Source: REEB85 sp018971455 (GTDB taxonomy: Bacteria; Pseudomonadota; Alphaproteobacteria; Acetobacterales; Acetobacteraceae). From it: 52,111 nt of DNA. The stretch spans positions 1 to 52,111 of the forward strand of contig JAGWNT010000014.1 in the NCBI GenBank assembly GCA_028871195.1, read 5' to 3'. The notes below the pieces were generated by a model. That model did not search any database. It saw nothing but the letters and a program-made list of their open reading frames with translations, and had not been told where the DNA came from. Shown piece by piece: positions 43,101-50,138 of this stretch (positions are counted from its first letter, which is position 1; every line of letters begins with the position of its first letter). A program made the position numbers and the translations under genes.

Positions 43101-46100
43101 CCTGCAGGGTGACGGCGGTGGCATCGACCAGCGTGACCGCGTTGGCGCCGCCGGCGAAATTGCCGATGGCGCCGATGGCGTTGGCGGTGCCGGCGAGATC
43201 CACCGTGCCGCCGACGCCGGCGCTGATCAGCACCGGCGTCGTGATGACGCTGGTGCCGGCCTGGGTAATGGCGCCATTGGCGGCGTCCAGCTCCACGGAG
43301 GTGCTGCCGGCGAGCGTGCCGTTCAGCGTCAATGCGGTGCCGCTCGCGGTGTCGCTGAGCTGCACGGCCCCGCCGGCGATGCTGCTGCCGCCGGCCAGCG
43401 TCATCGCCAGCGCGTTGGTCAGTGCAAATCCGTGCGTGCCGGCGGCAACGTTGCTGATGGTGCCGATGGTGTTCAGCGTGCCGCCCAGCGCGATGTCACC
43501 ACCGATGCCGAGGAAATCGAGCGTGCCGGTGGCGAGCGTGCCGGTGCCGGGCTGGGTGACGCCGCCATTCGGCGTGTCGAGCGTGACCGAGCTGGTGCCC
43601 GACAGACTGCCGTTGAGGGTGACGGCGGCGCCGGTGGCGGTATCGCGGAGCAGCACGTTGCTGGCGAGCAGCGTGCCGCTGCCCGGCACGGTCAGCGGGG
43701 TCGAATCGGTCAGGGCGAAATTCTGCCCGGTGGCCGTGAAGGCGCCGATGCCGCTTATGGCATTGAGGCTGCCGGCGAGCAGCACCGCGCCGCCCACCCC
43801 GGTGCTGATCAGCGCCGGCGAGGTGATGACCGAGCCCACCCCCTGGCTGATCCCGCCAGAGGCGGCGTCCAGCTCCACCGAGGTGCTGCCGCCGAGGGCG
43901 CCGTTCAGGGTAATGGCCGTGCCGGTGGCGCTGTCGGTGAGCGAGACGATCCCGCCATTCAGCAGGCCCCCGGCGGCGAGGGTGATGGCGGTGCCGTCGA
44001 TCAGCGCAAAGCCGTTGGTCGCGGCATCAAAGGTGCCGATCCCGCCGATCGCGTTGTGGGTGCCGAGCAGGTGCACATCGCCGCCGGCGGCGCCGTCCAG
44101 GGCCGGCGTGGTGAGCACCGACTGGCTGCCTTGCTGCACGCCGCCATTGGGCGTGCGCAGCGTGAGCGAGACATTGCCGGTGAGCACGCCGTTCAGCGTC
44201 AGCGCCGTGCCGGTGGCGGTGTCGGTCAGCCCCAGCGTATCGGCAACGAGCGTTCCGCCCGCGGTGATGGTGAGCGCCTGCGAGTCGGTCAGCGCGAAGG
44301 CATGGCCGGTGGCCGCGACATTGCCGAGCGCGCCGATCGTGTTGAGCGTGCCGGCCAGCGCAACATCGCCGCCGATCGGGCTGACCTGGAGATTCGGCGT
44401 GCTCAGCACCGAGGTGCCGGCCTGGGTGATGCCGCCATTGGCGGTGGCCAGGAACACGGCGACATCCCCGATCAGCGTGCCGTCGAGGGCGATGGCGGTG
44501 CCGGCCGCGCCGTCGGTGAGCGTGACGGTGTTGGCGTGGGCCGTGGCACCGGCGGCAAGCGTCAGCGCCTGGGTGTCGGTCAGGGCGAAATCCTGCCCGG
44601 TGGCGGACACGACGCCGAGGGCCGCAATGGTGTTGGCCCCGCCCGTCAGGCTGACCGGCCCGCCGGCGGCGAGCACGGAGAGCGAGGTGGCGAGCAGCGT
44701 CGTCGGCGCGACGGTGCCGGTGGCCTGGGTGATCGGGCCCAGCGAACTCAGCCCCAGCGCGTTCGCGGCGAGCGTGCCGGCGTTCAGCGCGATGCCGGTG
44801 AAGCCGGCATCGAGGATCAGCGTGCCGACACTCGCGGTGCTGCCGAAATCGCCGGCCAGCGTGATGGAATCCGGCCGGTTCCCACCGGCACTGGGCAGGC
44901 CGATGCGCAACGTGCCGGTGTGGATGTTGGCGATGTCGGCCGTCATCAGCACGAGATCGGCGGCGTTGGCCGCCCCCAGACTGACCGCCACCGCGGCGCT
45001 GTAGCCGCCGATCTCGACCGTGCCGCCGATGGCCGTGATGCTGCCCGGAACGGAGATCTTGTTGGTCGCCAGCGAGACGGTCCTGCCGGGGTCGACGGTG
45101 AGCGCGCCGGCGACGCTAAGGCTCGTCGCACTGTCCACCAGGCCGAAATTGCCGCCGCTGACGGTGATGGTGCCGAGGGTCGCGATCTGGGCCGCGCTCA
45201 GCAGCACGTTGCCGGTGATGCCGGCGCCGCTGGCAAACGAGGTGGCGATCAGCTTGCCGCCGCTCTGCGTGATGCCGCCCTGGGAATTGGCCACCAGCGC
45301 GGTGGCGAGCAGGGTTCCGCCGGTCTGCGTGATGCCGCCGGCGCCGGCATCGAGCTCCAGCGTCGTGCCCGCCGTCGTGCTGTCCATCGTGCCGCCGGAC
45401 ATGACTATGGCGCTGGCCGCGTGGCCGCCCGCCGCCGCCTGGCCGAGCCGCACCGTGCCGGCGCTGCTCGCGCCGAAGGCGGACGTGCTGATGCGGGCGA
45501 AGTCGGAGGCGCGCAGCGAGAGATCGCCGCTGACCACGCCGCCGAGGCTAATCGTCGTGCCGGCGCTGAACGGCGTGATCTCGATCGTGCCGGAGGGCGC
45601 GGTGAGGCTGCCGCCGCTGGCGATGCGCAGCGTGTCACTGGCCAGCGACAGCAATCCGCCGGACGTGCCGGCCTGCACCACGCCGCCCACCACCAGGCTG
45701 CCGGCGGTGTTGACGAGATCGATGGTGCCGGCGGGCGCCGTCGCCGAGAAGGCACCCAGCGTGGTGATGGTGTTCGCGCCGGTCAGCTGGGCCGAGCTTG
45801 CCGATCCGCTCAGCGTTCCGGCGATGATGGTGCCGGCGGCGGTCAGCGCCGTGCCGGCCGTGGCCGACAGCGAGCCGCTGGCATTGAGGGTGCCGGCAAT
45901 GTCGATGGTGGTGCCGCCGGTGCCGGTCGTGTCCAGCGAAACCGTGGTGGCGGACAGGCTGGCGGGAACGGCGATGCTGCCGGCGGTGACGCTCGCCGTG
46001 CCGGCCGTCACGCCGGCGCCGAGCGACACGGCGCCGGCATTGGTCGTCGAGATCGTCAGGGCGTTGCCGGCGGTGATCGGGCCAAGCACCGAAATGCCGC

Positions 46101-47904
46101 CGGCGGCGGAGGCCAGGATGACGGAGCCGTTGCTGGCGGTGATCCCGCCATTGGCGGTGATGGTCAGCACGCCGGTCGGCCCCAGCACCGCGTCGTAGCC
46201 GGGTGCCGCGGTGAAGGCCGCCGTGCTGACGGCGGCCGCCAGCGAGAGGGTGCTGTTGTTGGTGGCCATCGTGATCGGCGCGTCGACGGTCAGGTTCCGC
46301 CCGGCCTGCATCACCAGGCTGCTGGCCTGCGCGGTGAAGCCGGACGAGACCGTCAGATCGCGCGACGCCTGGAGGATCACCGAGCCCTTGAGCCCATCGA
46401 AGGCGGCCGGATCGAGGCTGGAGCTGATGGCGACCGTGCCGCCGCCGTTGTTGGCGACATCGACCGAGCCGTTCTGCCCGGAGCCGGCGAGCAGACCGGG
46501 ATTGGCGCCGCCGGCAATGATGGTGAGGTCCTGCGGGTCGATCAGGATCGTGCCATCGGTGCCGGCGACCGCCGAGACATCGACCACGCCGCTCAGCGCG
46601 AAACCGAGTTCGCCAGAGAGTTCGACGAAACCGCCATTGCCGCCCAGCGGGCCGCCGCGCGCGGAGACCGTGCCGGCGACATCGGTCATCTCGCCCGACA
46701 GCACGGTGACGCGCCCACCCTGCCCCTTCTGCGTCGCGTCGGCCGTGATCATCGCGCCATGGGCGATGACGGTCCGCCGCGCCGTGAGCTTCGCCGCCGC
46801 CGTCGCCCCCCCGCGCGCGCGGGCCAGCGTGGTGCCGACGGCGATGAGGCCGCCGCCGGCCCGCCCGGAGGCATCGACCCGGGCGGTCGGCGCAACGGTG
46901 ACGTTGCCGCTCGCATTGAGCTCGATCTGCCCGCCGGTCGTGCCCGCGGCCCGACCTGCGGCGGATACCTGGCCATCGACCACGATGGAGCCGCCGAGGC
47001 CTATGATGCGCACGGTGCCGGTCTGCGCGCCGACGCTGTCGGCGGCGATATGCCCGCCGGCATCGACGAGGTTGGTGACGATGCCGTCCGCCGCCCGCGC
47101 CGTCAGCTGCACGGTGCCGCCATCGGCGACGATGGTGCCGGTGTTGGTCACCAGCGCCTGCACCGGCTTACCGTCGCGCCCCACCGGCACCTTGGTGACG
47201 GCCTGGCCGACATCGACGGAGAGCAGGCCGTCGCCGTAAAGATCGACGGTGTGGGTCGTCGCACCGGCGAGCACGACATGGCCGAGCTTGGCCGTGATGA
47301 CGCCCGAATTGGCGACGGCCGGCGCCACCAGCGCGGCCAGACCCGCCTGGCCCACGGTGATGTGGCCGTGATTGACGATGCGCGCATTGGGCCGGGCGGG
47401 GATGTCGAACTTCATCCGCCCGTGCATGAAATTGTCGTTGGTGATGCCAGCAGCCGAGACCACCAGGCTCTGCGTGTTGACCTCCGCCGAGTTGGCGAAC
47501 ACCACGCCGGACTGGTTGACGATGACGACCTGGCCGTTGGCGGTGATGCGGCCGGCGATTTCGGAGGGATGCGGCGTGGTGACGCGGTTCAGCGTGACCG
47601 CGCCGGCGCCGGGCTGCTGGAAGGTGACGCTCTGCGCGGAGCCGACATTGAAGCTGCGCCAATCGACCACCGCGCGCTGGGAGCTCTGGTCGATCTGCGT
47701 GTTGGTGGCGGTGGTGCTGATCTGCGCGTTGCCGGCGGCGACCACGCCGCCCATCGGGCGCGCATTGGGCGCGAGCTGGGCGCGCGCGGGGGCGGCGAGC
47801 ACCAGCAGCACCGCCGCCTGCAATGCCGTGCTGACCAGCAGGCCGGCGCGGCTGCGACGGGCCACGCGCATTGCCAACTCCGGGCGAACATGCCTTTTTG
47901 CCAT
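37111..47904 (-). CDS. Giant filamentous-haemagglutinin-type exoprotein (TpsA)
   Basis: A 3597-residue secreted protein of two-partner secretion. A long basic signal peptide (1-42, ending PARA-Q) is followed by the TPS secretion domain (about 43-300): ISTTATNTQIDQSSQRAVVD, WRSFNVG (Trp82), then LNRVTTPHPSEIAGRI, GVVFANSAEVNT and LGHVVLAGATTHTVDLYGDG. The rest is a beta-helix-forming repeat fibre, very rich in Gly, Thr, Ala, Ser and Leu and almost free of Cys, Trp and charged residues. It contains a regular block of 97-residue tandem repeats (DNA 42.84-44.58 kb) and shorter 63-residue repeats (38.6-39.2 kb). Rare Cys pairs occur in GCLTCTITIAG and near the C-terminus (SCPIGSTSCY). The acidic tail ends PNIADKDY. 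An AAGGGG site precedes the ATG. TpsB lies 49 bases upstream and the CHAT gene follows at once. Confidence 0.93.
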   Translation of the reverse strand: MAKRHVRPELAMRVARRSRAGLLVSTALQAAVLLVLAAPARAQLAPNARPMGGVVAAGNAQISTTATNTQIDQSSQRAVVDWRSFNVGSAQSVTFQQPGAGAVTLNRVTTPHPSEIAGRITANGQVVIVNQSGVVFANSAEVNTQSLVVSAAGITNDNFMHGRMKFDIPARPNARIVNHGHITVGQAGLAALVAPAVANSGVITAKLGHVVLAGATTHTVDLYGDGLLSVDVGQAVTKVPVGRDGKPVQALVTNTGTIVADGGTVQLTARAADGIVTNLVDAGGHIAADSVGAQTGTVRIIGLGGSIVVDGQVSAAGRAAGTTGGQIELNASGNVTVAPTARVDASGRAGGGLIAVGTTLARARGGATAAAKLTARRTVIAHGAMITADATQKGQGGRVTVLSGEMTDVAGTVSARGGPLGGNGGFVELSGELGFALSGVVDVSAVAGTDGTILIDPQDLTIIAGGANPGLLAGSGQNGSVDVANNGGGTVAISSSLDPAAFDGLKGSVILQASRDLTVSSGFTAQASSLVMQAGRNLTVDAPITMATNNSTLSLAAAVSTAAFTAAPGYDAVLGPTGVLTITANGGITASNGSVILASAAGGISVLGPITAGNALTISTTNAGAVSLGAGVTAGTASVTAGSIAVPASLSATTVSLDTTGTGGTTIDIAGTLNASGSLSATAGTALTAAGTIIAGTLSGSASSAQLTGANTITTLGAFSATAPAGTIDLVNTAGSLVVGGVVQAGTSGGLLSLASDTLRIASGGSLTAPSGTIEITPFSAGTTISLGGVVSGDLSLRASDFARISTSAFGASSAGTVRLGQAAAGGHAASAIVMSGGTMDSTTAGTTLELDAGAGGITQTGGTLLATALVANSQGGITQSGGKLIATSFASGAGITGNVLLSAAQIATLGTITVSGGNFGLVDSATSLSVAGALTVDPGRTVSLATNKISVPGSITAIGGTVEIGGYSAAVAVSLGAANAADLVLMTADIANIHTGTLRIGLPSAGGNRPDSITLAGDFGSTASVGTLILDAGFTGIALNAGTLAANALGLSSLGPITQATGTVAPTTLLATSLSVLAAGGPVSLTGGANTIAALGVVSATGQDFALTDTQALTLAAGATAHANTVTLTDGAAGTAIALDGTLIGDVAVFLATANGGITQAGTSVLSTPNLQVSPIGGDVALAGTLNTIGALGNVAATGHAFALTDSQALTITAGGTLVADTLGLTDTATGTALTLNGVLTGNVSLTLRTPNGGVQQGSQSVLTTPALDGAAGGDVHLLGTHNAIGGIGTFDAATNGFALIDGTAITLAAGGLLNGGIVSLTDSATGTAITLNGALGGSTSVELDAASGGISQGVGSVITSPALISTGVGGAVLLAGSLNAISGIGAFTATGQNFALTDSTPLTVPGSGTLLASNVLLRDTATGAAVTLNGSLSGTSSVTLDTPNGGVTQPGTGTLATGTLDFLGIGGDIALGGTLNTIGTISNVAAGTHGFALTNALAMTLAGGSSIAGGAVQLSDTASGTALTLNGTLAGSTSVELDAANGAITQAGTSVITTPVLISAGVGGTVDLAGTANAIGAIGNFAGGANAVTLVDATAVTLQGGATLQGGAVALTDTAGGAAITLDGTLIGTNSVALTAPNGNVAQPGSAVLSTALLTGAAGGYAVLLGGSNAITALGSLNVTGGGLALHDSQALTVNGVVSVAAGQSLSMQAPGLTLTASGSLIAPAATTSSPIGLGASVTITPGAVLVQADAIVLGGLIEAAAGSVGIAPLTAGHSMSIDAADATTATNLSLTTADLSHINTIGSPTSPAVFGTVIATGPAGTQTLVLGSADGGATRVAGDIAINTAFAPGGTIANTLAFYGTGTLSQGANALTVPHLTGQMDGAIRLDTAANAIGSLGNTASRGTLIPAGILGYITETFQAQSATAAGLVSGGDVRVAAAGSLSVIGQVSAGAGHTIALSAPSLTVDARVAPNDTLDPANNSASNAGALGVDAAVAGRGGATTIVTPGVIQLQTDALQLLASGVGTIINAPAGMVAIAPLTAGHTISIDAARANTATDLSLIPADFAAIATVTAPGGTTPAVFGTALAGAGPAGTQTVMLGSLNGQTLLAGGISINTPLALGTASGGGVLPGIAATLALYSSGDITETGSGALTVTSLATAAGILPGAASAGSLAAVSLSGSNLIGQLGAAATAGAFATASPLAADLLASGSIRLADALDLTIPAGTTLQAGNDPGAAVHAAGAFETLELTSLGTGPGATGRLTVNGTAQAGTDAAGVVQVGGDVILNAGTSGTTGVLTVAGSVLAEPGLGSGQISLGAGASLVMSGLVGGNATAAARSVMLAANGGSISETGTILAGTLYGYAGQSINLAGASPTANRIGVITGLYSNLNGAADVVGGTPYGLVLHDGSALTITGEVADFATVGTGLAIAVAAPGTAGLAAADLSFADIYAGGGAVNLQATGNIIEQAGGNLTAGTLTGQAGLMPDSAGGVAPGTLPSAGAPLPSVAVAGATLDQANQLGTLAAFTTTGNFSLTNANSLQVTGPVLAGASAGTGPAAAAITLTTGTLTVAGPIEAGFAIAGYQTGNVTLRAGSATAQGAIDIAAAGGVGAQGGATGGTALLIAGVNGDPTASGATYNTGCLTCTITIAGSIAPQAQQSAMTTIGLYAPGNIGETGRMSATTLQGQAGVAPSGAGSGQLSGASLAGATPGSNLIGTLAGFLSSGGFTLDSGTALTIAGPVTTGTASTAAAGAATLNASIASTGALVVGGTIAVGTAPSGISAGGNLTLAGSSIAIDGSVIASRGANGGGGLVTNAGGAVTEPGSITAASLAGTAASADFTGASAAANSIATLAGFTTTTGDFLLQDGMALTVTGPLASAGALTLTDHGLLTIAGPLDATGLVTLSGDLGISQTGGTIAGSSATLTASGGNISQTGGTIASTTGPISLVSAGGLTVSNIVSTSGAISLTAQNGAVTQSAGTLSGAALTLTSTGGGISQAAGGTMTATGTIALNSATGVTLAGNTSGGGAVGVTAQNGAIDLVSGTLSGAPLTLTSTGGGIAQSAGEVAGGTGVAMNSNAGIVLAGRVNTPGTLGLVAQNGVITETSNGANTGAVTAGLLTGSASGSVALDNTSPGNAIAALGSFTTGGSFTLIDGANLVITGPLQAATGIVLSSPSAGITQSSGAISSAAGNISVAAGGAFVQGAGASITARDPAANISISGAGGVAVGGSLATSGGATSVTLASSGGDVTQTVAGGLTGGITTALLNVTAGGNVALTNQAANNFALLGTATAGNGSAAVSDAASLTVNGPVTGQTGAALSSGGDLVLNPGAQISSSGLTALTAGANFTQNPYGRIAGAAIAITAPGTITLDGMLSGNKIVIGGPNSSTAGQVTIGSGASVFTGSAGTFTGQLAFSSLPTAQTGSAGIYFSTTNFTQTGQLAVNSAFTNATFAANALPATFRIDTAGAVAFDPTGGISGPTTTLILNVLGAGSITGHVNIAALYVNYPPGVVSSANLTGSVNGRGGQGAAVASFIVPAQNANYRLNSCPIGSTSCYVIAVPTVPQSNPIDQLNIDNLRYPQDDPDLLLPNIADKDY
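38590..39190 (-). repeat. Short tandem repeats in TpsA (about 63 residues)
   Basis: On the plus strand the phrase CGCCGTTCTG recurs at 38601, 38790 and 38982, a period of 189-192 bases (63-64 codons). In the protein this corresponds to units with TAQNGAVTQSAGTLSGA and LTLTSTGGGISQ. It is a second, shorter repeat family in the C-terminal third of the fibre, distinct in length from the 97-residue block. Confidence 0.7.
42700..44720 (-). repeat. Seven-unit 97-residue tandem repeat block in TpsA
   Basis: A shared phrase (plus-strand GTCAGnGCGAAA and variants, encoding FALTD or the equivalent) occurs at 44579, 44288, 44000, 43709, 43418, 43127 and 42838. The spacings are 291, 288, 291, 291, 291 and 289 bases, so the repeat is about 97 codons and always in frame. 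Each unit reads roughly LNTIG..., FALTDS..L, LTDTATGTALTLNG, then a PNGGVTQ-like turn and VLTTP. The units have diverged in sequence while length is conserved, as expected of a beta-helix rung set. Confidence 0.85.
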
Positions 47905-47953
47905 TGCCAGCCCCTTTTGCGGCCCGCCCCGAGGCGGATCGCCGCGCCTGTCG

Positions 47954-49720
47954 TCAGAACCTCGCCAGAACCCGCCAGTAGAATGCCGTCGTCGGCAGGG
48001 CGGACACGCCGGTTGACGCGCCGGTCGGGTAGATCGTCAGCCGGCGCACGCCCTCGAGGTCGATCTCGGTGTAGCGGGTCAAGGACATCCGCACGCCGAG
48101 CCCGAAGGATTGCAGATGGTGGTTGGGATCGACCTTGCGGTTCTGCCAGGTCTCGCCCCAATCGTAGAAGCCGTAGAACTGTGCCGACGCCTCGACATCG
48201 TAGCCCAGCAGCGAGAAATTCGTCGGCGTGTTGAGCTGCAATTCGACGGTCGAGGCCAGCGCGTTGTCGCCGGTGACCTGCCCCGAATAATAGCCGCGAT
48301 CGAGGCGGTTGCCGCCGAGGAAATACTGCTCCGAGGGCGGCAGGAGGTCGGGCGTGATCTGCCCGGACAGCACGCCCATCAGCGCCACGCTCGCGCCGCG
48401 CCAGGGCGCGAACAGTGTCTGCGTCCGGCTGAGATCGAGATCGGCCTTGAAGAAATTGATGCGCTCGCCCTGCCGGGGAGCGGTGGTGGTGCCGTTGCGC
48501 GAGCCGCCGAGCCCCTCGAGCCCGCGCGAGACCCGCAGCGCCAGCGTGTTCACGGCCGCGCGCTCGCCGCCCAGCCAGATGTCGCTGCGCGCATATTCCG
48601 CGCCGAGGCGCAGGATGCGCAGCGAATCACTGCTGAATTCGCTCAAGGCGTTGCTCGGCCCCTCATAGACCGTGCTCTGGATAGCGTCGAAGGCGCCGGT
48701 GACGTTCAGTGTCTGCTGGCGCGAGCGGATGATCGGGTAGCTCAGCTGGCCGCCGAACACCGTGGTGCGGCCGTCATAGCCGGCGGCGCGCAAATCGCCC
48801 GAGGGCGTCGCGTCGCCGGCGCCGCCATAGATCTTGGCGCGCAGGCCGCTCGATCCGAGGAACACCTCCGTCGAGGCCTGGCCGAAGATCTGCGTCGCGT
48901 TGAAGGTGCGGTAGAGGGACAGCTCGGTGCGTTCGCCGAACTGGGTGAAGCTGTTGAGGTCGAGCACCACCAGCCCCTCTTCCGGCCCGGCGCGGTTGAA
49001 GGCGCGGTTGTCGGCCGAGAAGATGCCGCCGACCGGGCGGCGGTTGACCTGGGCGATCAGCGTCAAGGCGCCCGGCTGGTCGGTAGAGGGGCGCAGCACG
49101 GCGCGGACGGTGACGCCGGGCACCTCCTGGGCGAGCAGCAGATAGCGTTCCAGCGTGGCGGTGTTGATCGCCTTGGGCTTGGTCAGCTGGTTGAGGAAGC
49201 GCAGCACCTGGGTGCCGGCCGGGCCGATATCGCCGTCGAGCTTGACCTCGGCGATGCGCCCTTCGGTGATGCGCAGGCGCAGCGTGTGATCGGCCTCGAT
49301 GATGGCGGTCACGGTGGTCAGCACATAGCCGTGGGCGCGGTAATGCTGCAGCACCGCCAGCCGCGCCGCCTCGACCCGGGTGAGCGGCACGGCGGGGCCG
49401 ATGATACGGCCGACCAGGCGGCTCAGCACCGCGTGGCGGAACACCGTGGCGCCCTCGATGGCGACGCGGCGGATGGCGACCGGGGTTGCGGGGGCGGCGT
49501 TGGCGCTGGCGGGTGGCGCAGGAATGAGCGGGCTGGGGTGCACGTTCGGCGCCGCCCGCGGCACCACCGCCGGCAGCGGCGAGCCCTGCGGCAGGGCCGT
49601 GGCCGGCACGCTCTGCGCGCGCGCCGCCGGCGTTGCGGCCAGCGCGAGCCACGCCGCGGCCAGGCAGGCCACGGTCATGTTGGATACGGTCATGTTGGTC
49701 ACGGTCAGGCAGCCACGCAT
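47954..49720 (-). CDS. ShlB/FhaC/HecB-family outer-membrane transporter (TpsB)
   Basis: A predicted 588-residue Omp85-type transporter that exports TpsA. After a signal peptide ending PAARAQ and a Pro/Ala linker come two POTRA domains (about 115-265; VAIRRVAIEGATVF, LQHYRAHGYVLTTVTAIIE, LRITEGRIAEVKLDG), then the beta-barrel, with the L6-loop region GGNRLDRGYYSGQ and a C-terminal phenylalanine (RVLARF) as required for BAM insertion. The start is uncertain: ATG at 49720 gives a normal signal peptide but has no clear ribosome site; a GTG at 49813 with GGGGG upstream, or later ATGs within a short repeat (ACCGTGACCAACATG), are alternatives. It is 49 bases upstream of TpsA. Confidence 0.92.
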   Translation of the reverse strand: MRGCLTVTNMTVSNMTVACLAAAWLALAATPAARAQSVPATALPQGSPLPAVVPRAAPNVHPSPLIPAPPASANAAPATPVAIRRVAIEGATVFRHAVLSRLVGRIIGPAVPLTRVEAARLAVLQHYRAHGYVLTTVTAIIEADHTLRLRITEGRIAEVKLDGDIGPAGTQVLRFLNQLTKPKAINTATLERYLLLAQEVPGVTVRAVLRPSTDQPGALTLIAQVNRRPVGGIFSADNRAFNRAGPEEGLVVLDLNSFTQFGERTELSLYRTFNATQIFGQASTEVFLGSSGLRAKIYGGAGDATPSGDLRAAGYDGRTTVFGGQLSYPIIRSRQQTLNVTGAFDAIQSTVYEGPSNALSEFSSDSLRILRLGAEYARSDIWLGGERAAVNTLALRVSRGLEGLGGSRNGTTTAPRQGERINFFKADLDLSRTQTLFAPWRGASVALMGVLSGQITPDLLPPSEQYFLGGNRLDRGYYSGQVTGDNALASTVELQLNTPTNFSLLGYDVEASAQFYGFYDWGETWQNRKVDPNHHLQSFGLGVRMSLTRYTEIDLEGVRRLTIYPTGASTGVSALPTTAFYWRVLARF

Positions 49721-49847
49721 GGCGGACGCGGCGCCGCGCCAGGCCGCGGCACGCTCAGCCAAACTGCGCCCGGCCGGAGCCTCGCGCCGTCGATCATATC
49801 GCCCGAAGCTCACCCTGTGGCCCCCGCCCGGCCCAAACGTTAACACA

Positions 49848-49876
49848 AAATTGCCGTGCGGCTCCCTGCCTGTCAA
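49848..49876 (-). promoter_or_regulatory. Candidate promoter of TPS-CHAT operon
   Basis: On the minus strand a perfect TTGACA (49876-49871) is followed after 17 bases by CAATTT (49853-49848), a weak -10 in an AT-richer patch running on into TTGTGTTAACG. Transcription would start near 49840, upstream of either TpsB start candidate. The -35 and spacing are ideal; the -10 is poor. Confidence 0.4.
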
Positions 49877-50055
49877 TGCGCGGTCTCAACGAGCGTCTGA
49901 AAATCCGTGATATTGCGTGCAACTCTTTGTCATGCACGGCATGGTTGTGCGGTCCAGACCGGTATTGCGCCGTGAACGCGCAGCGCGGGCCTGCCTCGCC
50001 ATCGGCCGGACAGGCTCGTTGCCAGGTCGTGCCGCCGGCCCGGCCACGCGGCACC

Positions 50056-50076
50056 GGCGCCGCCCTTTGCGGCGCC
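50056..50076 (+). other. Perfect GC hairpin before kinase promoter
   Basis: GGCGCCGC (50056-50063) pairs perfectly with GCGGCGCC (50069-50076) around CCTTT. It overlaps the expected -35 area of the kinase promoter, so it may be an operator-like inverted repeat or a structural barrier between divergent transcripts. Confidence 0.4.
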
Positions 50077-50093
50077 GCATGTCAGGCTATAAT
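50067..50093 (+). promoter_or_regulatory. Candidate promoter of DUF4384 kinase gene
   Basis: A perfect -10 TATAAT at 50088-50093 stands 46 bases before the ATG at 50139. The best -35 is TTGCGG (50067-50072) with a short 15-base spacer. The -10 is strong by sequence; the -35 is weak and lies inside a hairpin, which suggests the promoter may need an activator. Confidence 0.45.
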
Positions 50094-50138
50094 GATGCCG
50101 CAGCGCGCAAAAGCGGTGGGTAAGGCGAAGGATCGGCG

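Larger units (their letters stand above)
49721..50138. other. Divergent control region of TPS operon and DUF4384 kinase
   Basis: The longest gene-free stretch in the window (418 bases). It is locally less GC-rich around 49832-49856 and 49900-49960. It holds a consensus -35 box for the leftward TPS operon, a perfect TATAAT for the rightward kinase, and a perfect 8-bp hairpin just before that TATAAT. No small gene is convincing inside it. Part of 49721-49813 could be TpsB coding sequence if its GTG start is used. Confidence 0.5.

Noticed and set aside
37051..48234. Very long open frames on the plus strand opposite TpsA (up to 1640 codons)
   Set aside because: They run antisense to a convincingly coded exoprotein, have Arg/Gly/Ala/Pro-rich low-complexity translations without domains, and follow from extreme GC and third-position bias plus the repeat structure of TpsA.
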